Source: Fennellomyces sp. T-0311 (taxonomy: Eukaryota > Mucoromycota > Mucoromycetes > Mucorales > Lichtheimiaceae). From it: a stretch of 64,000 nucleotides of DNA. The position numbers and the translations under genes were made by a program. Each line of letters starts with the position of its first letter. The first letter of the stretch is position 1. The notes beneath the pieces were generated by a model. The model had not been told where the DNA came from and ran no database searches. It saw only the letters and a program-made list of their open reading frames with translations. Positions 32,615 through 43,089 of this stretch are shown one piece after another. The stretch covers positions 62,001 through 126,000 of the forward strand of contig JALLLT010000046.1 of the NCBI GenBank assembly GCA_025266875.1, in the 5' to 3' direction.

Positions 32615-35600
32615 TTATACAAAAGGATTCGCAGCCAAAACACGAATCAAGGGGGGACTTCTGTCGGGATCGCTAGTGATCACAACGCGAATGTAATCGA
32701 ATGGACGGATGACCTGCCGCGACTCGTTGGGAATAGTACATTCTTGCTGACTTGTCCAAGGATTTTCGCCTTCGATAGCGCGCAAAGACATGGATCGGGG
32801 GCGTTTTTTGGTTGAGGTGGTATATGCCTGATCTGCTGATGGAGGTGATGATACCGATTTAATAGAGAGTTGATGGACAGCCTCGGACATGGTATTGTCG
32901 ACAATAGTCGAAGAGGGTGCAGAACTAGTTGTAGGTGACACTGGTTCGTCGTCGTCGTCGTCGTCGACTTCTTCCTCAGCATCCGCTTGCTCGGCCATAG
33001 CATCAGCGGTTGCTACGCCACGGCGCCAGAACAAATGGAGCACACCATCGGCGGGACTATACTTGAACGTCTCAAGCGGTAGATTAATCACATGGATGCG
33101 ACGCTCCAGAATCAACCCTGGAACGATCACATCAAATGCCTGCTCTTGTACTCCGACAACGATAGCGTCGTGTGCGGTCGCGGTCTGTCGTGACATCGAT
33201 AGGTAGCGGGACATGAATAAGTGCTGCGATTGCTCGCATGCATATTCGCCCGATTGACCCTTGACATTGCAATGTCGAGCGATTTTTTGGATAACGTCGC
33301 ACTCCAGATAGAATCGTTTCTCTAGCAGAAAAGTATGAGCGTTTTGCGTTGTCATGACAATATATAAGTATTTACCTCCTGCGAGTGCAGCATCGAGTTG
33401 ACGGTGAACCATCAGGTCTGCGTAGCGACGCGACGGTGATGTGAATTGTGTGTAGAGCGGTGTATTCAAGGTATAGTGATGGTAGCGGTTGATATCAAAT
33501 TTACCCGTGCAGAAGAACTTTGTCGGGTGCATGGTCTTGAGTGCCAACGTAGTAATGACAGTCTTGGCTGCTTCATTCTCAATTGAATCGATGGTCTGCT
33601 GCAATGAACTGGCACTGGATGGATCAACATTATAGCCGAGGCCACGCAAGTATGCAGCCAATTCACGCAGTTTGCGTTCGTTCGGCATCGACTGGCACTG
33701 AAGGAGCGCATGGTCGGGGAAATGGCTAGAGATCTTTTGAGCTACGCTCGTGTTGACCAGAATCTTGATTTCATCCATAATGTCGTCCGCACGCGAACGC
33801 TGCTTCAAAGAGATGCCAATGGGTGACCCTTGCTCATCGATACGGATATCCAATGCAGGTTCGGATAGGAAGAACGCACCGTTTCGACGGCGTTGTTGTT
33901 TCATGTTCTGTGCTAGAGTATACAACATATTGACATCGTCTTCCCAATCCGGCTTTTCATGGTCATCGATCGGAATATGGTCAGGCACGCCCATACCATC
34001 CAGGATCTCCTGTAACTGATTGATGGTCAAGGCACCATGAGATCTATGTGAAACAGTAGTAAAATTAGTACAATGGAACAAGTTCATGGTATTAGATTGG
34101 TTTATATATTACCTGATGACGGTTTTGCCGTACCAAATATCGAGCACCTTGCCATACTGATCCAACTTGCCCACAACAGAGAAAGCCAGGCGATCTTGTC
34201 CAGGGACCAAGTTTGTGCACTCCTGTAGTAGCTGCTCCGGCCAAAGAGGGGCAGATTCGTACAAGTATACACTGGTGGCTCGGGCTTTGGCCTCCTTATC
34301 CAAGGGTGAATGTGGCTTGACAAAGGCCGACACGTCAGCAACGTGGAAGCCAACTTCATACACGCTGTCCGACTTGCGTTGGATCGACAGTGCATTATCA
34401 AGGACGTTATCGCCCGTTGTGATGGAGATACTTCGAATGGAGCGCAGATCCAGACGCGAAGGGATAGCTTCTTCGGGAACCTGCCAAGGTATGGGTGGCA
34501 AGCTGCGGATGATGCTTTCCGGAAAGGGGTCAATGGCAAAGTTATTATCGGCCAGGATAGCCCGGAACTGGACCGACAAGTCGTCCACATGACCCAACTC
34601 GTTTTCCAAAACACCGAAAGGATGCAGCGACGTAATGGGCCACCGCTTAATCGAACCCTAAGAGAGGACAAGGAAATTAGGGTTTTAAGGAGAGGAGAAA
34701 AAAGCGTTTTCTTGCTTTACCAAAAATAGCCTGTTCTCAAACTGCTGACTGCATTCAATGAAGCCTGGTGGTGCTTGCTCGACGGGGATAGCAATGAGTG
34801 GCACACGTTTATCTGTCGGTTTGAACCAAACGATACGCGGTGCCGACGACGATGAATGCTGAGTTTCATCGTCATCGTCATCCTTCTTGCTTGCACGACG
34901 GTTGCTAGGGCGTGTCAACCCCAGAGTACCCGAAAAGGCTTGGTTCTGTGCACGTTCCAGTATGGCGACGACAACACCGCAGTACTTTGGCTTGACTTTG
35001 TCGACGTCTTCCTCGCCGCCAAACATGATCTCCTTTTCGTCCTCCTCGTCGGGCTTTCGGATGATCGGCTGGCCGTTGTTCCGAATGACCTTGGCCTGCT
35101 CCTTTTCCTGCTTCTCGCGGATCACCTTGTCGACGTCTACAAGCTTCACGGCAACCACATCGCCTTCGAGCGCACGGTTGCGGTCGCGCGAGCCGCAAAT
35201 GTAAATATCAGCATTGAACTCTTCACAGAACACATACGCATCAGATCGGTTGCGCTTATTGACTCGCAGAATGCCACTGACAAGCTGATGCGACTTGAGC
35301 AGTGGCACGAGCGCCGAGAATGGAAGGTGTGCCACAAACAATGCTCGTCGCTGCTGCTGCTGCTGTTGTTGCTGCTGGCTGTCTTCCCGTGGGAAACTGA
35401 AGCGCGTGGGGGTGAACGGAACCCAGTTATACGACGACCGATTGGATGCCGTAGGGCTACGTGAAGTCGAGATCACGGAAGAGGTGGCTTTTTGTGCATA
35501 TAGGTTAGTATATCGAAAATAATACACACACTAATAAACAAACAAAAAATCGGTTGCTCACATGCTCTCCAGTCTGTTCCGTAGTTGCGCGACGACCGTC

Positions 35601-36569
35601 GGCTGCTTCGAGAAGTATCCAGCGTCAGTCCCACCGGCTTCTGCCGACGATTGTACTCCATGTCGTAGTCATTGCTTGTTTCTTCGTATCGAGGCGGCGG
35701 CCATTGCAACGATGTACGCTTATTATTGTAGTTGTTGAGCGATCGTCGTTGTTGGAATTCGTAATGGTCGGCATCACGATAGTAAGCGCGTGCGTTGGGC
35801 TCGGAAAGGCGACGGTTATGCTTTTCCTGCTGCTGCTGTTGTTGCTGTTCTTGCAGTTTCAATGGAAGCTTCTGCTGCTGTTGCCTTGGAAACTGATCTT
35901 GCTGACGCAACCCGTAGAGTTCGTCGTTATAGCCTCGCGAAGACCGGCGGCGGTCCTCGTAGCCGTCTCCCAAAACTAGGGGCATCTGCTGCTGCGAATG
36001 GCGCCTTGAAGAAGACGAAGACAATCGGTTAGTGGCCCCATAGGCACCAGTGAGCTTCGCCTCAGCTTCAGCAATGACCTCGGCGCGCGATAAGCTGTAA
36101 TCGTTCTCATCATCATCCTCGGGTTGGCGAGATAAGGATGCATTACCCATGGGGAAGTTATTGAAGATGGCAGACGAACGATGTTTGCGCTGCAGCGAGG
36201 AATCCATCAGACGCTTGCCGCTGTGGCTGTACGTGTTTCCATCGGATTCTTCATTGACGGTATGGAGCGCACTGCGATGGCCGAGCTTGCTCCCGGTGAA
36301 GCTGGCGGATTTGCTTCGTGGATGGATGGGATCTTCGCCTAGTGCTGCAGACAGTTCGAGGGTTGAATGTCGCTTCTCAGTGGACCAATTCTTTGCAATA
36401 GTTCCATGTCAATGTTGGCTATAACATCCAAGGGGGTGTGGGGGGCTAATCTGTGGAAAAGGAGACGAGAGAAGTGTTTTATAGATACCTTTGTTTCTGG
36501 AGGCGGGTCAAAGAGGCCGCGAGTGGATTCGGGAGCGGTCTGGCCGTCCAAATCGAATATTTCCATCAT
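32615..36569 (-). CDS. SSD1: Ssd1-like RNB-domain RNA-binding pseudonuclease
   Basis: Six exons (36569-36489, 36390-35562, 35487-34721, 34657-34113, 34043-33376, 33321-32615) total 1198 residues, close to yeast Ssd1. The N-terminal ~330 residues are disordered (glutamine, serine and arginine rich; PRQQQQK). Cold-shock-type domains follow, then the RNB domain, which opens with RLDLRSIRSISI and EVGFHVADVSAFV, and a C-terminal S1-like part. Where active RNase II enzymes have DPxxAxDLDDA, this protein reads TTGDNVLDNA, so most catalytic Asp residues are gone, as known for Ssd1. Ssd1 binds mRNA 5' leaders and represses translation of cell-wall mRNAs under Cbk1 control. An acidic run (EEEVDDDDDDE) near the C-terminus is an insertion. 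Exon 1 is inferred from a single in-frame join. Confidence 0.92.
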
Positions 36570-37074
36570 GCAGATATGCTGTAAAAGAGAGTAGAAACCA
36601 CGAACGAATGGAAAGGGAGACTGTCAGTGCAAAAGAGAAAAAAACGTGGTAAAGAGAATCTGAAAGAAGGGAGGAAGCGCAAGAGAAAGAGAAGAAAGAG
36701 AGAGAAAAGAGAGAAAAGTAGGTGACTGGTTGCGATGTGCATACAAATCGACTCAGGGGGATGGGTTTTTTACACCATGAGGAGGACTGAACGCCCCCCC
36801 CCCCCACTCCTTTTTTTTCCGTGGGCCCGCCTCACGTCTCGTGTGCGTTTGGCTCAATGTCTATTTACATGTGTGGCGAAAAAGCCCAGCGTGTTTCATC
36901 TTTTGGCTGCCGAATTCATTTTGGCTTGTCAGAATGCCGGTGTAACCTTCAGCTCTGGCAGAGCGCCTTCCGTCGATGCATCCTCTCTTTCGCTCCCCTC
37001 GCCACCCCCAAACATCATGACCTGTCAATCCAAACTCACGAATGTGTTTAGTAAACACCGTATCACTGGGTTTA
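36570..37074. other. Spacer with Ssd1 leader and poly-C run
   Basis: Purine-rich sequence (pyrimidine-rich on the Ssd1 strand) upstream of Ssd1 suggests a long 5' leader. A run of 12 cytosines lies at 36794-36805. No gene was seen. Confidence 0.5.
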
Positions 37075-38936
37075 TTACGCAGTGAATTCTTCAAACTCTT
37101 TCGGTGTCTGCACCCACTGTGAGAAACACTGATCTAGTAGACACGTTTTTGCCTGCTGGTACGCGGTTGCTCGCTGCTTCCACTCATAGTAGGTCATTTC
37201 TTTGTCCTGCTCCGTCAGCGGCCTAGCAACACTCTTATCTACCCATGACTCAGCGATCCGTCCCGGCCGCACTTACCGACATAGTGGAACGCATTCCAGA
37301 AACTTTTGAAACAAGGCGAGTTTAGCGATCGAGGATCTACTTTGTCATGTGCGCGTTAGGGTTCGGCACTGTCTGTGGCGGGGGATGATACTTGCCTGGT
37401 CTTCGAGTTGGTCGGCTTACCCTTGGGCGCACCTTGTTTCCTGCCATGCACCAGAACTTCTGATTTTGATGCCCCGGATATCCACAAGATGGCTGGTAAA
37501 ATGTTGGGGGAGAGGGGTAAGGAGTCTTTTTTTCTTTTCTTTGTTGGCTGAAACAACAATCCCTGGGCTGTTACCTGTTCCACTGGGTATCACTGTCGCA
37601 TACTTTAATTCCAGAACGGGCTTGGAGGCCTCAAATGATTCGGTGGTATGATAGATTTTGGGACGATGGAGTGCGTACGGGGCAGGCAGTTCTGCAGGGA
37701 TCACCAAACGGTTATATAGATCAAGTAGGATCTATTATTATCACGAACCTAGGTTTTGCATTCGGCCATACAGCGCGCGCTCCAAAGAAGGCTGATCAAA
37801 AAGATCACCGATCACGATGGATTCCAGATAGATCGGCTTTTCGAGAATATCAGAGAGAACAGCTGACTGGATCCCAAGCGCGTTCCAGCGTGCAAGTTTA
37901 TCGCTATTTTGGAGCTCTAAATGTCACAAATCCCCATGGCTACTTATTTTGCCTTACCTGCATGACATGCAGAGGGTTGGCTCCGAGTCCAATCGGCCTA
38001 TTTAAAGAGCAACGGGATGAGTCCGTGGCCAGTAGCAGAGACGGCGGCCGCCAGAGATCTATGGGCAAACCTGGCTTTGTTCGTAGAACCCCCAGATCAT
38101 CAAACCCGTAACGCCCCCGTTGAAATGCCTCTTGTGGCAAGTTGGTCTTGCGCTTTTTGTTTGCATAAATGTTGTTCGTCAGATGTGCGATGTCGAACGT
38201 GCTTTTACGTTTGGAACCAGCTTGGAACGCAGCCAGCGATTCTGCTGTTTGTGTTTCGGCGATGCCTGTCATGGATGCATCGCCACCTATTAGGCGCGTT
38301 AGCCGCCAGGAAGAAGCTTCTGTGTGTGTTGTGTCTATCGAACTTGCATGGAGACTGGCTAATGTACATATGGAAGGTGTAACCTGGTCTCAAGATGACA
38401 CGGCCCTCGCCTGTGGCACGAAACGGTCCGTCCGGCTTTCCAATTTGATCCATCACATAGCTAATTCCGTGTTTGTGGGCGTCCTTAGGCAGATTGTAAG
38501 CCCAACGTACCTGAGAAAGCCCCTTCGTGCGATGGTCTCAGCATGGCTGTCATGAACAAGCTGACCTTGTTTACAAAGCTTGCTGTAGGGAAGACACTTT
38601 AGACCAGTTCTGCATACAGTTGTGGGGTTAGAGAAGTCAGAAAGAGTTTCATCTTCTGGGAACCTTACCCCAATGAGACCACCTGGATCGCATAATCATC
38701 TTGGCCTTCTATCATAGATGCATGGTTGTTGATCGTTAGATATATTTATATATATATCCATGTGTTTGGGGGCTGGCCTTACTCGCATAAACTTGGAGGA
38801 CACACGCCAGTACCGTCCACTCGGCCTTGTGGTCGCCGTGGCGCGCAGGCTTACCCGATTTGCCCAATTGCCTGTAGCATTGGATGCTTTTGCGGGCCAC
38901 GACATTGGGGAAATCAGCAATGTCATTCCACGTCAT
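37075..38936 (-). CDS. TAD1: tRNA-specific adenosine deaminase Tad1/ADAT1
   Basis: Eleven exons (38936-38783, 38708-38669, 38609-38511, 38460-38348, 38286-38071, 37997-37958, 37903-37749, 37691-37575, 37492-37396, 37302-37277, 37238-37075) sum to 406 residues. Tad1 converts A37 of tRNA-Ala to inosine. Editase-domain zinc ligands are visible: H in DSHAETIARRGFL, C in SQSPCGDASM and C in CMSCSDKLARWN; the catalytic Glu is in HAE. Also seen are TGLKCLPYSKLCKQGQL, PIYLESIVIGD and a final TYYEWKQRATAYQQAK. Introns 4 and 9 begin with GC (GCAAGT), not GT. Intron 10 is only 38 nt. The stop codon overlaps an AATAAA. Length is normal for the family. Confidence 0.93.
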
Positions 38937-39092
38937 TGAGGATTTGGTTGCTGCAATGAAACAAAAAAGACGCGCTTTGGGGGGATAATAAAGCGTTGGC
39001 TTCCCAAAACGAGGATTTGGGGGGTAGTGTTTGAATTTAAAGAAGGAAAATATTGCACGACGGTGTTTCTCCTCTTCTTTTCTTCTTCTTCA

Positions 39093-39833
39093 ATGCCGAC
39101 GCCGTCATTGCTTGCGTGCAACAACCCGGCACAGCTCACCGAACTTGTCGCGCGCATCGTGCCGTCAATGTGGAATGTCGATCGACGCCATGACGGCCAA
39201 GGCGTCTTTAAGCGCTTCTGCTTCCAATTATTGAGAGTCATGGAGGTCTCATGTAGCTGCACGCTGCTGGCACTCTACTACATTCATCGGCTAAAGACCT
39301 TGTATCCGCGCATGAAGACATCGGCGGGTTTTGAGGTGCGGGTGTTTACCACAGCTTTGATTCTGGCCAGCAAGTACCTGGAAGACTACACATTCCGATC
39401 CAAGGTATATATACAATCAACCGAGCTGAGTGAGACGCAGCAGCCAACCCGTTGCATAACCTAGACATGGTCCGAGGTGTCCAGCATCCCATTGCACGAG
39501 CTCAACCTCATGGAGGCCGAGTTCATGTCTGCGCTACAGTACAACATGCACGTCCACCGTGACCTCTTCTTCACATGGACCATGCAATGCCAGCAGCAAT
39601 TGTTCGGCTATTATTACTATTTCCCCACGACACCCTCAAAACGGAAGGCAGACGACGTCGATGCACTGTCGGGCCGCCGGACGAAACGAATTCAGCAACA
39701 GCATGCAGCCCTGCTCAAAAAACGAAAACCAGAAGAGGCACTGCCGGTGACGCTGAAGCGCGTGTGCGTCAAAGGCGGCTTGCAACGCTTCACAACCGCT
39801 TCGACGCAATCCGTTGTGTCCATGTACCCATAA
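39093..39833 (+). CDS. PHO80-like (PCL family) cyclin
   Basis: Two exons (39093-39404, 39465-39833) give 226 residues. The cyclin fold shows MEVSCSCTLLALYYIHRLK (about residue 50), FTTALILASKYLEDYTFRSK (about 88), TWSEVSSIPLHELNLMEAEF and LQYNMHVHRDLFFTW. This is the pattern of the Pho80/Pcl cyclins that activate Pho85-type CDKs, with roles in phosphate sensing and polarity. The C-terminus is basic and disordered (SKRKADD, KKRKPEE). The start at 39093 follows a pyrimidine-rich leader; an upstream in-frame ATG at 39027 would add a non-conserved peptide. Divergent from Tad1, with 156 bp between starts. Confidence 0.85.
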
Positions 39834-40378
39834 GCTCGCCATTTAGCCCCATCAGGCATGGGGAGAGAGGGCATCCTTTGATTAAATAGCCCCTCACATG
39901 TTGTATATAAGATTCATAGACACATATACCCGTTCCCTTTTATTAAACACACTCGTAATCCCAAGCCGCCTCTCCTTTGCCGGATCGGTGGGGGGAAGAA
40001 CGTTCTTCAGTTGGAATTGATATGGAACCGTTGATGTCAAGAGACGGTTTTAATCTATACAAATGCAGATGGTTGGAATCGTCAATAGCGATCATCTGTC
40101 TATAGTGATCAGCATGGCATGTCTCTCCGCCTTACACCCCCAAGGCAAAAAATGCAGCTCTGTTATCAAAACATATATATCCTCACGCAAATAATGGCGA
40201 CATCCGCTTTTATTAGACCGCGTACGGAAACTTTTGGAAAAGTAGTGTGATTTTTTTTCTTTTTTACTCCCAGTGTTGTATTAGATACATACATATTGCG
40301 GGTATATATTATATAAGAAAGGTGGGGGCTGCGTGATTACTTGATACACAAAAAAATAGAATAGATTTAAGGTTTGGA
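39834..40378. other. Convergent spacer
   Basis: 545 bp between the ends of the cyclin gene (+) and chitin deacetylase gene (-), AT-rich. No gene was seen. Confidence 0.5.
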
Positions 40379-42009
40379 TTAAGCGACGAGGTACGATACA
40401 GCTCCGATCAGGGCAGCAGCGCCAATGGCTGTGCGAGCAACCATATGGGACGCAGCGCCCTCCTGGTCCTTGTCTGATGATGCAGAGGTCGAGCTGTTAG
40501 GCGTCACGCCCGATGTAGCAGCCGTAGATGCAGGGCTAGACGATGATGAAGTGGCATTGGTGGCGGCGGCTCCTTCCTTGTATGATTGTTGACCGCTGCA
40601 TGCGCCAACTGTCGTCACCTTGTATGCTTTCTACAAGTCGCACACAAGAGTCAGCTTGATCCATTGTGTTATTGAAAGGAGTAAAACGAACTTTACCTGA
40701 AGGGTAGGCAAAATACGGATAGCAGCGTCTACAGTTACATTGTACAAGTCGTGTTCGAGCGAAATACCGCCGTCCTGGCTGGATTGAGCAGCATTTGCCC
40801 ATTCGGTAGCATTACCATCGATCCACTGAACATCGAAACCAGGAGATTCCACAGCCTACATAAAATATTAAGGTTAGTTGCGCCTGTTGTTGTCCATCAT
40901 GTGAGCCAAAAACGAACCATCCAATCATCAGTATCATGGTTCCAAATGACGGCTGTATAAGTGACAGATGAGTCTAACGATCTTCTATTATGCATGGATC
41001 GGCTTACGTGTGAAACCCAAGGCTGCCGCAATGCTACGGACACGATCATCGATATCACCATAGGGCTATATATAAAATGTTTATAGTTCAGTTCTCCCAT
41101 AATCACACGAACAAAACAACCCCTTGAAAAGAACTTACGGGTCGGAAGAAGCGAGGCGAATAGCCAGTAGCTTCCTTAATGGCCAATTCAGTCCACTTGA
41201 GCTCGGCAACAACTTGCTCATTGGTAAGCGTAGTCAAGTAGGAATGAGACCTATAAAATATACGGATGACGTTAGTGATTGAAAAAACGCGCGCGAAGGT
41301 GTATAGATGGAAAAGTACGGGGTTGAGGAGGCATATAGGGACAGAAAACGAGACTTTTAAAGGGGGTTGATGTGATGGAAGGGAGCAAGGAGTGAGAGGG
41401 GCGACATCATTACCAAGTATGGATGGCCATTTCATGACCAGCTTTGAAGGCTCGCTGTACATGCTGGGGGAATTTGATCACTTGGCCGCCAATCATGAAA
41501 AATGTGGCCTTTTGCTGGGTCTGATCGAGGAAATCATAAAGTTGAGGGCTGAATTCGGTAGGGCCGTCGTCATAGGTGATACCCCACTGTCCTTTAGGAC
41601 AGGCAACAATATCTGTCTGACGAGTGCATCCAGTGAAAGTCCAATCGCAGTAAGGATCGTCACTGCCCGATTGTTGAGGACCTAGTTAGTAAAAATAATA
41701 AAAAAAGGAGCATTTTTTCGTTGCTTAGTTTGGGATCTAGTGAAATTCGTTTTATTTAACGCGCCACTTACCATTGTCACCACTGGCCTTTTGAACGGGC
41801 GCGTCGGTGATATTTGCGGCGGCAATGATTGCCATCCATTCTTGCTTAGGCGTTGGCACGCTGCCATCGGTTGGGTACGTTTCTTTGAATTGGAAGCCAC
41901 TGCTGGCCGAGGAGGTTGGTGCAGCTGCGGCGGCACCCGATGATTCTTGGGCGTTTGCTGCCGACAACGCCAGAGTGGCAATTAGGAATAACTTCGTTAG
42001 TACAGACAT
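40379..42009 (-). CDS. Chitin deacetylase (CE4), likely GPI-anchored
   Basis: Seven exons (42009-41772, 41681-41414, 41250-41139, 41065-41008, 40952-40918, 40855-40697, 40630-40379) give 373 residues. A signal peptide (MSVLTKLFLIATLALSAANA) is followed by a short A/S-rich linker and the NodB domain. All CE4 motifs are present: TYDDGPT (catalytic base and metal Asp), HTWSH (metal His pair), RFFRPPYGDIDDR, DTDDW and ISLEHD. The S/T-rich tail ends in a hydrophobic segment (IGAAALIGAVSYLVA), typical of GPI addition. The enzyme removes acetyl groups from chitin to make chitosan, abundant in zygomycete walls. A TATA box lies about 120 bp upstream. One donor is GTTCGT (intron 5). Confidence 0.95.
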
Positions 42010-42127
42010 TATAGTGGGGAGAGGAAAAGAGAGAAAGAAAGAGAGAGGTGATGTGATGTGATTATAAGGGAAAAGTACAAAGTGAAAGAGAGGGGATTAA
42101 GAACTCTTGCTGAGGGGCATCAGGGAC

Positions 42128-42138
42128 TTTATATAATA
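42128..42138 (-). promoter_or_regulatory. TATA box of chitin deacetylase gene
   Basis: The minus strand reads TATTATATAAA, about 120 bp upstream of the start codon. A CT-rich leader follows. Confidence 0.5.
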
Positions 42139-42240
42139 ATCCAGAGTTTACTGCTTTGGTGGTAGGCCCATGCAGCGCCTATTTTCGCTCAGATGTAACA
42201 CAAGGTGAATTCCAGGAACACACACTCGGACCGATTGGTT

Positions 42241-43089
42241 TTATTTTACCCAAGTATAGTATAGCTTTGCCCGCTTTTTTTGCCATTTCAGCATGCGTGG
42301 CGAACTTTTTATTTTTCGTTTCCAGCTAAAAATACCAAAGGAGACACATAAGGCGCGGCGTAACCTGGGGCTCTTCATATAATAATAGCCACTATTTTGT
42401 CCAAATACAGTGAAAGTGATTCCATATATATTCAAATTTGCCCTACTCACTGTTTTTTTAATCCCCATTGTGAAACAACAATACTTTCTTCCATCATTGC
42501 TTCGAAAAAAGGAGTGAATTCTTTTACTACTGCTATTCATTACCAAATTTAGAACCATTGCAATTGAGCGCGTTTTACATGAGACAACGTGTTCAAGCAC
42601 CACCAAACAACAGCCAATCATTCCTATCAAATTAAGGAGTAAAAAAAAGATAGAATCCAGTGCCTGTCGGATCATATTATCCGAACTGACTGGGCGAAAT
42701 GAGGCTGTGCCTGGTATATTCACTGGAAAAGCTTTGTGCCGTTTCCCGATGTTTATTTTTGTACTCGTAAAATAAAGCCGCCACCCAGCAGAAAAAAAAG
42801 TGCCGATCGAACGGCCGCATTCGCATGACGCAAAAGTCGGTCGTTCTGTAGGCGCCGACCATCCGTCAGCGATCACCGTAGTGCAGAATTTAGCGTATAC
42901 GACAGCCAATGCATCCCTTGGTGTAGGAATGCCGCGTAAAACTTTATAACAATGCAGTACATCAAATATTGCTTGTGCGACAAGACAGTTTCCCCGGTGT
43001 GTAAGCACAGAATGCCAACGAAACATACTTTTTGCACACGTATGGGGCTCATAAAAAAACACAACGAAAACATGGGGCGTCAAATTCAA
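42241..43089 (-). CDS. Hypothetical protein with one membrane segment
   Basis: A single 282-codon frame, long for AT-rich DNA, is unbroken on the minus strand. One hydrophobic segment (ALDSIFFLLLNLIGMIGCCL) is visible near residue 148, and the C-terminus is very basic (KRKIKSSPRMLKWQKKRAK). An AATAAA overlaps the stop codon, as it does in Tad1. No family was recognised and codon use looks weak, so this may be chance or a decayed gene. Confidence 0.4.
   Translation of the reverse strand: MNLTPHVFVVFFYEPHTCAKSMFRWHSVLTHRGNCLVAQAIFDVLHCYKVLRGIPTPRDALAVVYAKFCTTVIADGWSAPTERPTFASCECGRSIGTFFSAGWRLYFTSTKINIGKRHKAFPVNIPGTASFRPVSSDNMIRQALDSIFFLLLNLIGMIGCCLVVLEHVVSCKTRSIAMVLNLVMNSSSKRIHSFFRSNDGRKYCCFTMGIKKTVSRANLNIYGITFTVFGQNSGYYYMKSPRLRRALCVSFGIFSWKRKIKSSPRMLKWQKKRAKLYYTWVK

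Noticed and set aside
34102..34671. 189-codon minus-strand frame overlapping Ssd1 exon 4
   Set aside because: Wrong frame relative to conserved RNB sequence; shadow of the real exon.
34856..35464. 202-codon plus-strand frame in Ssd1
   Set aside because: Antisense to Ssd1 exon 3; its leucine-rich stretch is the reverse of CAG/glutamine codons.
36794..36805. Run of 12 cytosines
   Set aside because: Simple homopolymer in a spacer; most likely of no function, and its length may be a sequencing artefact.
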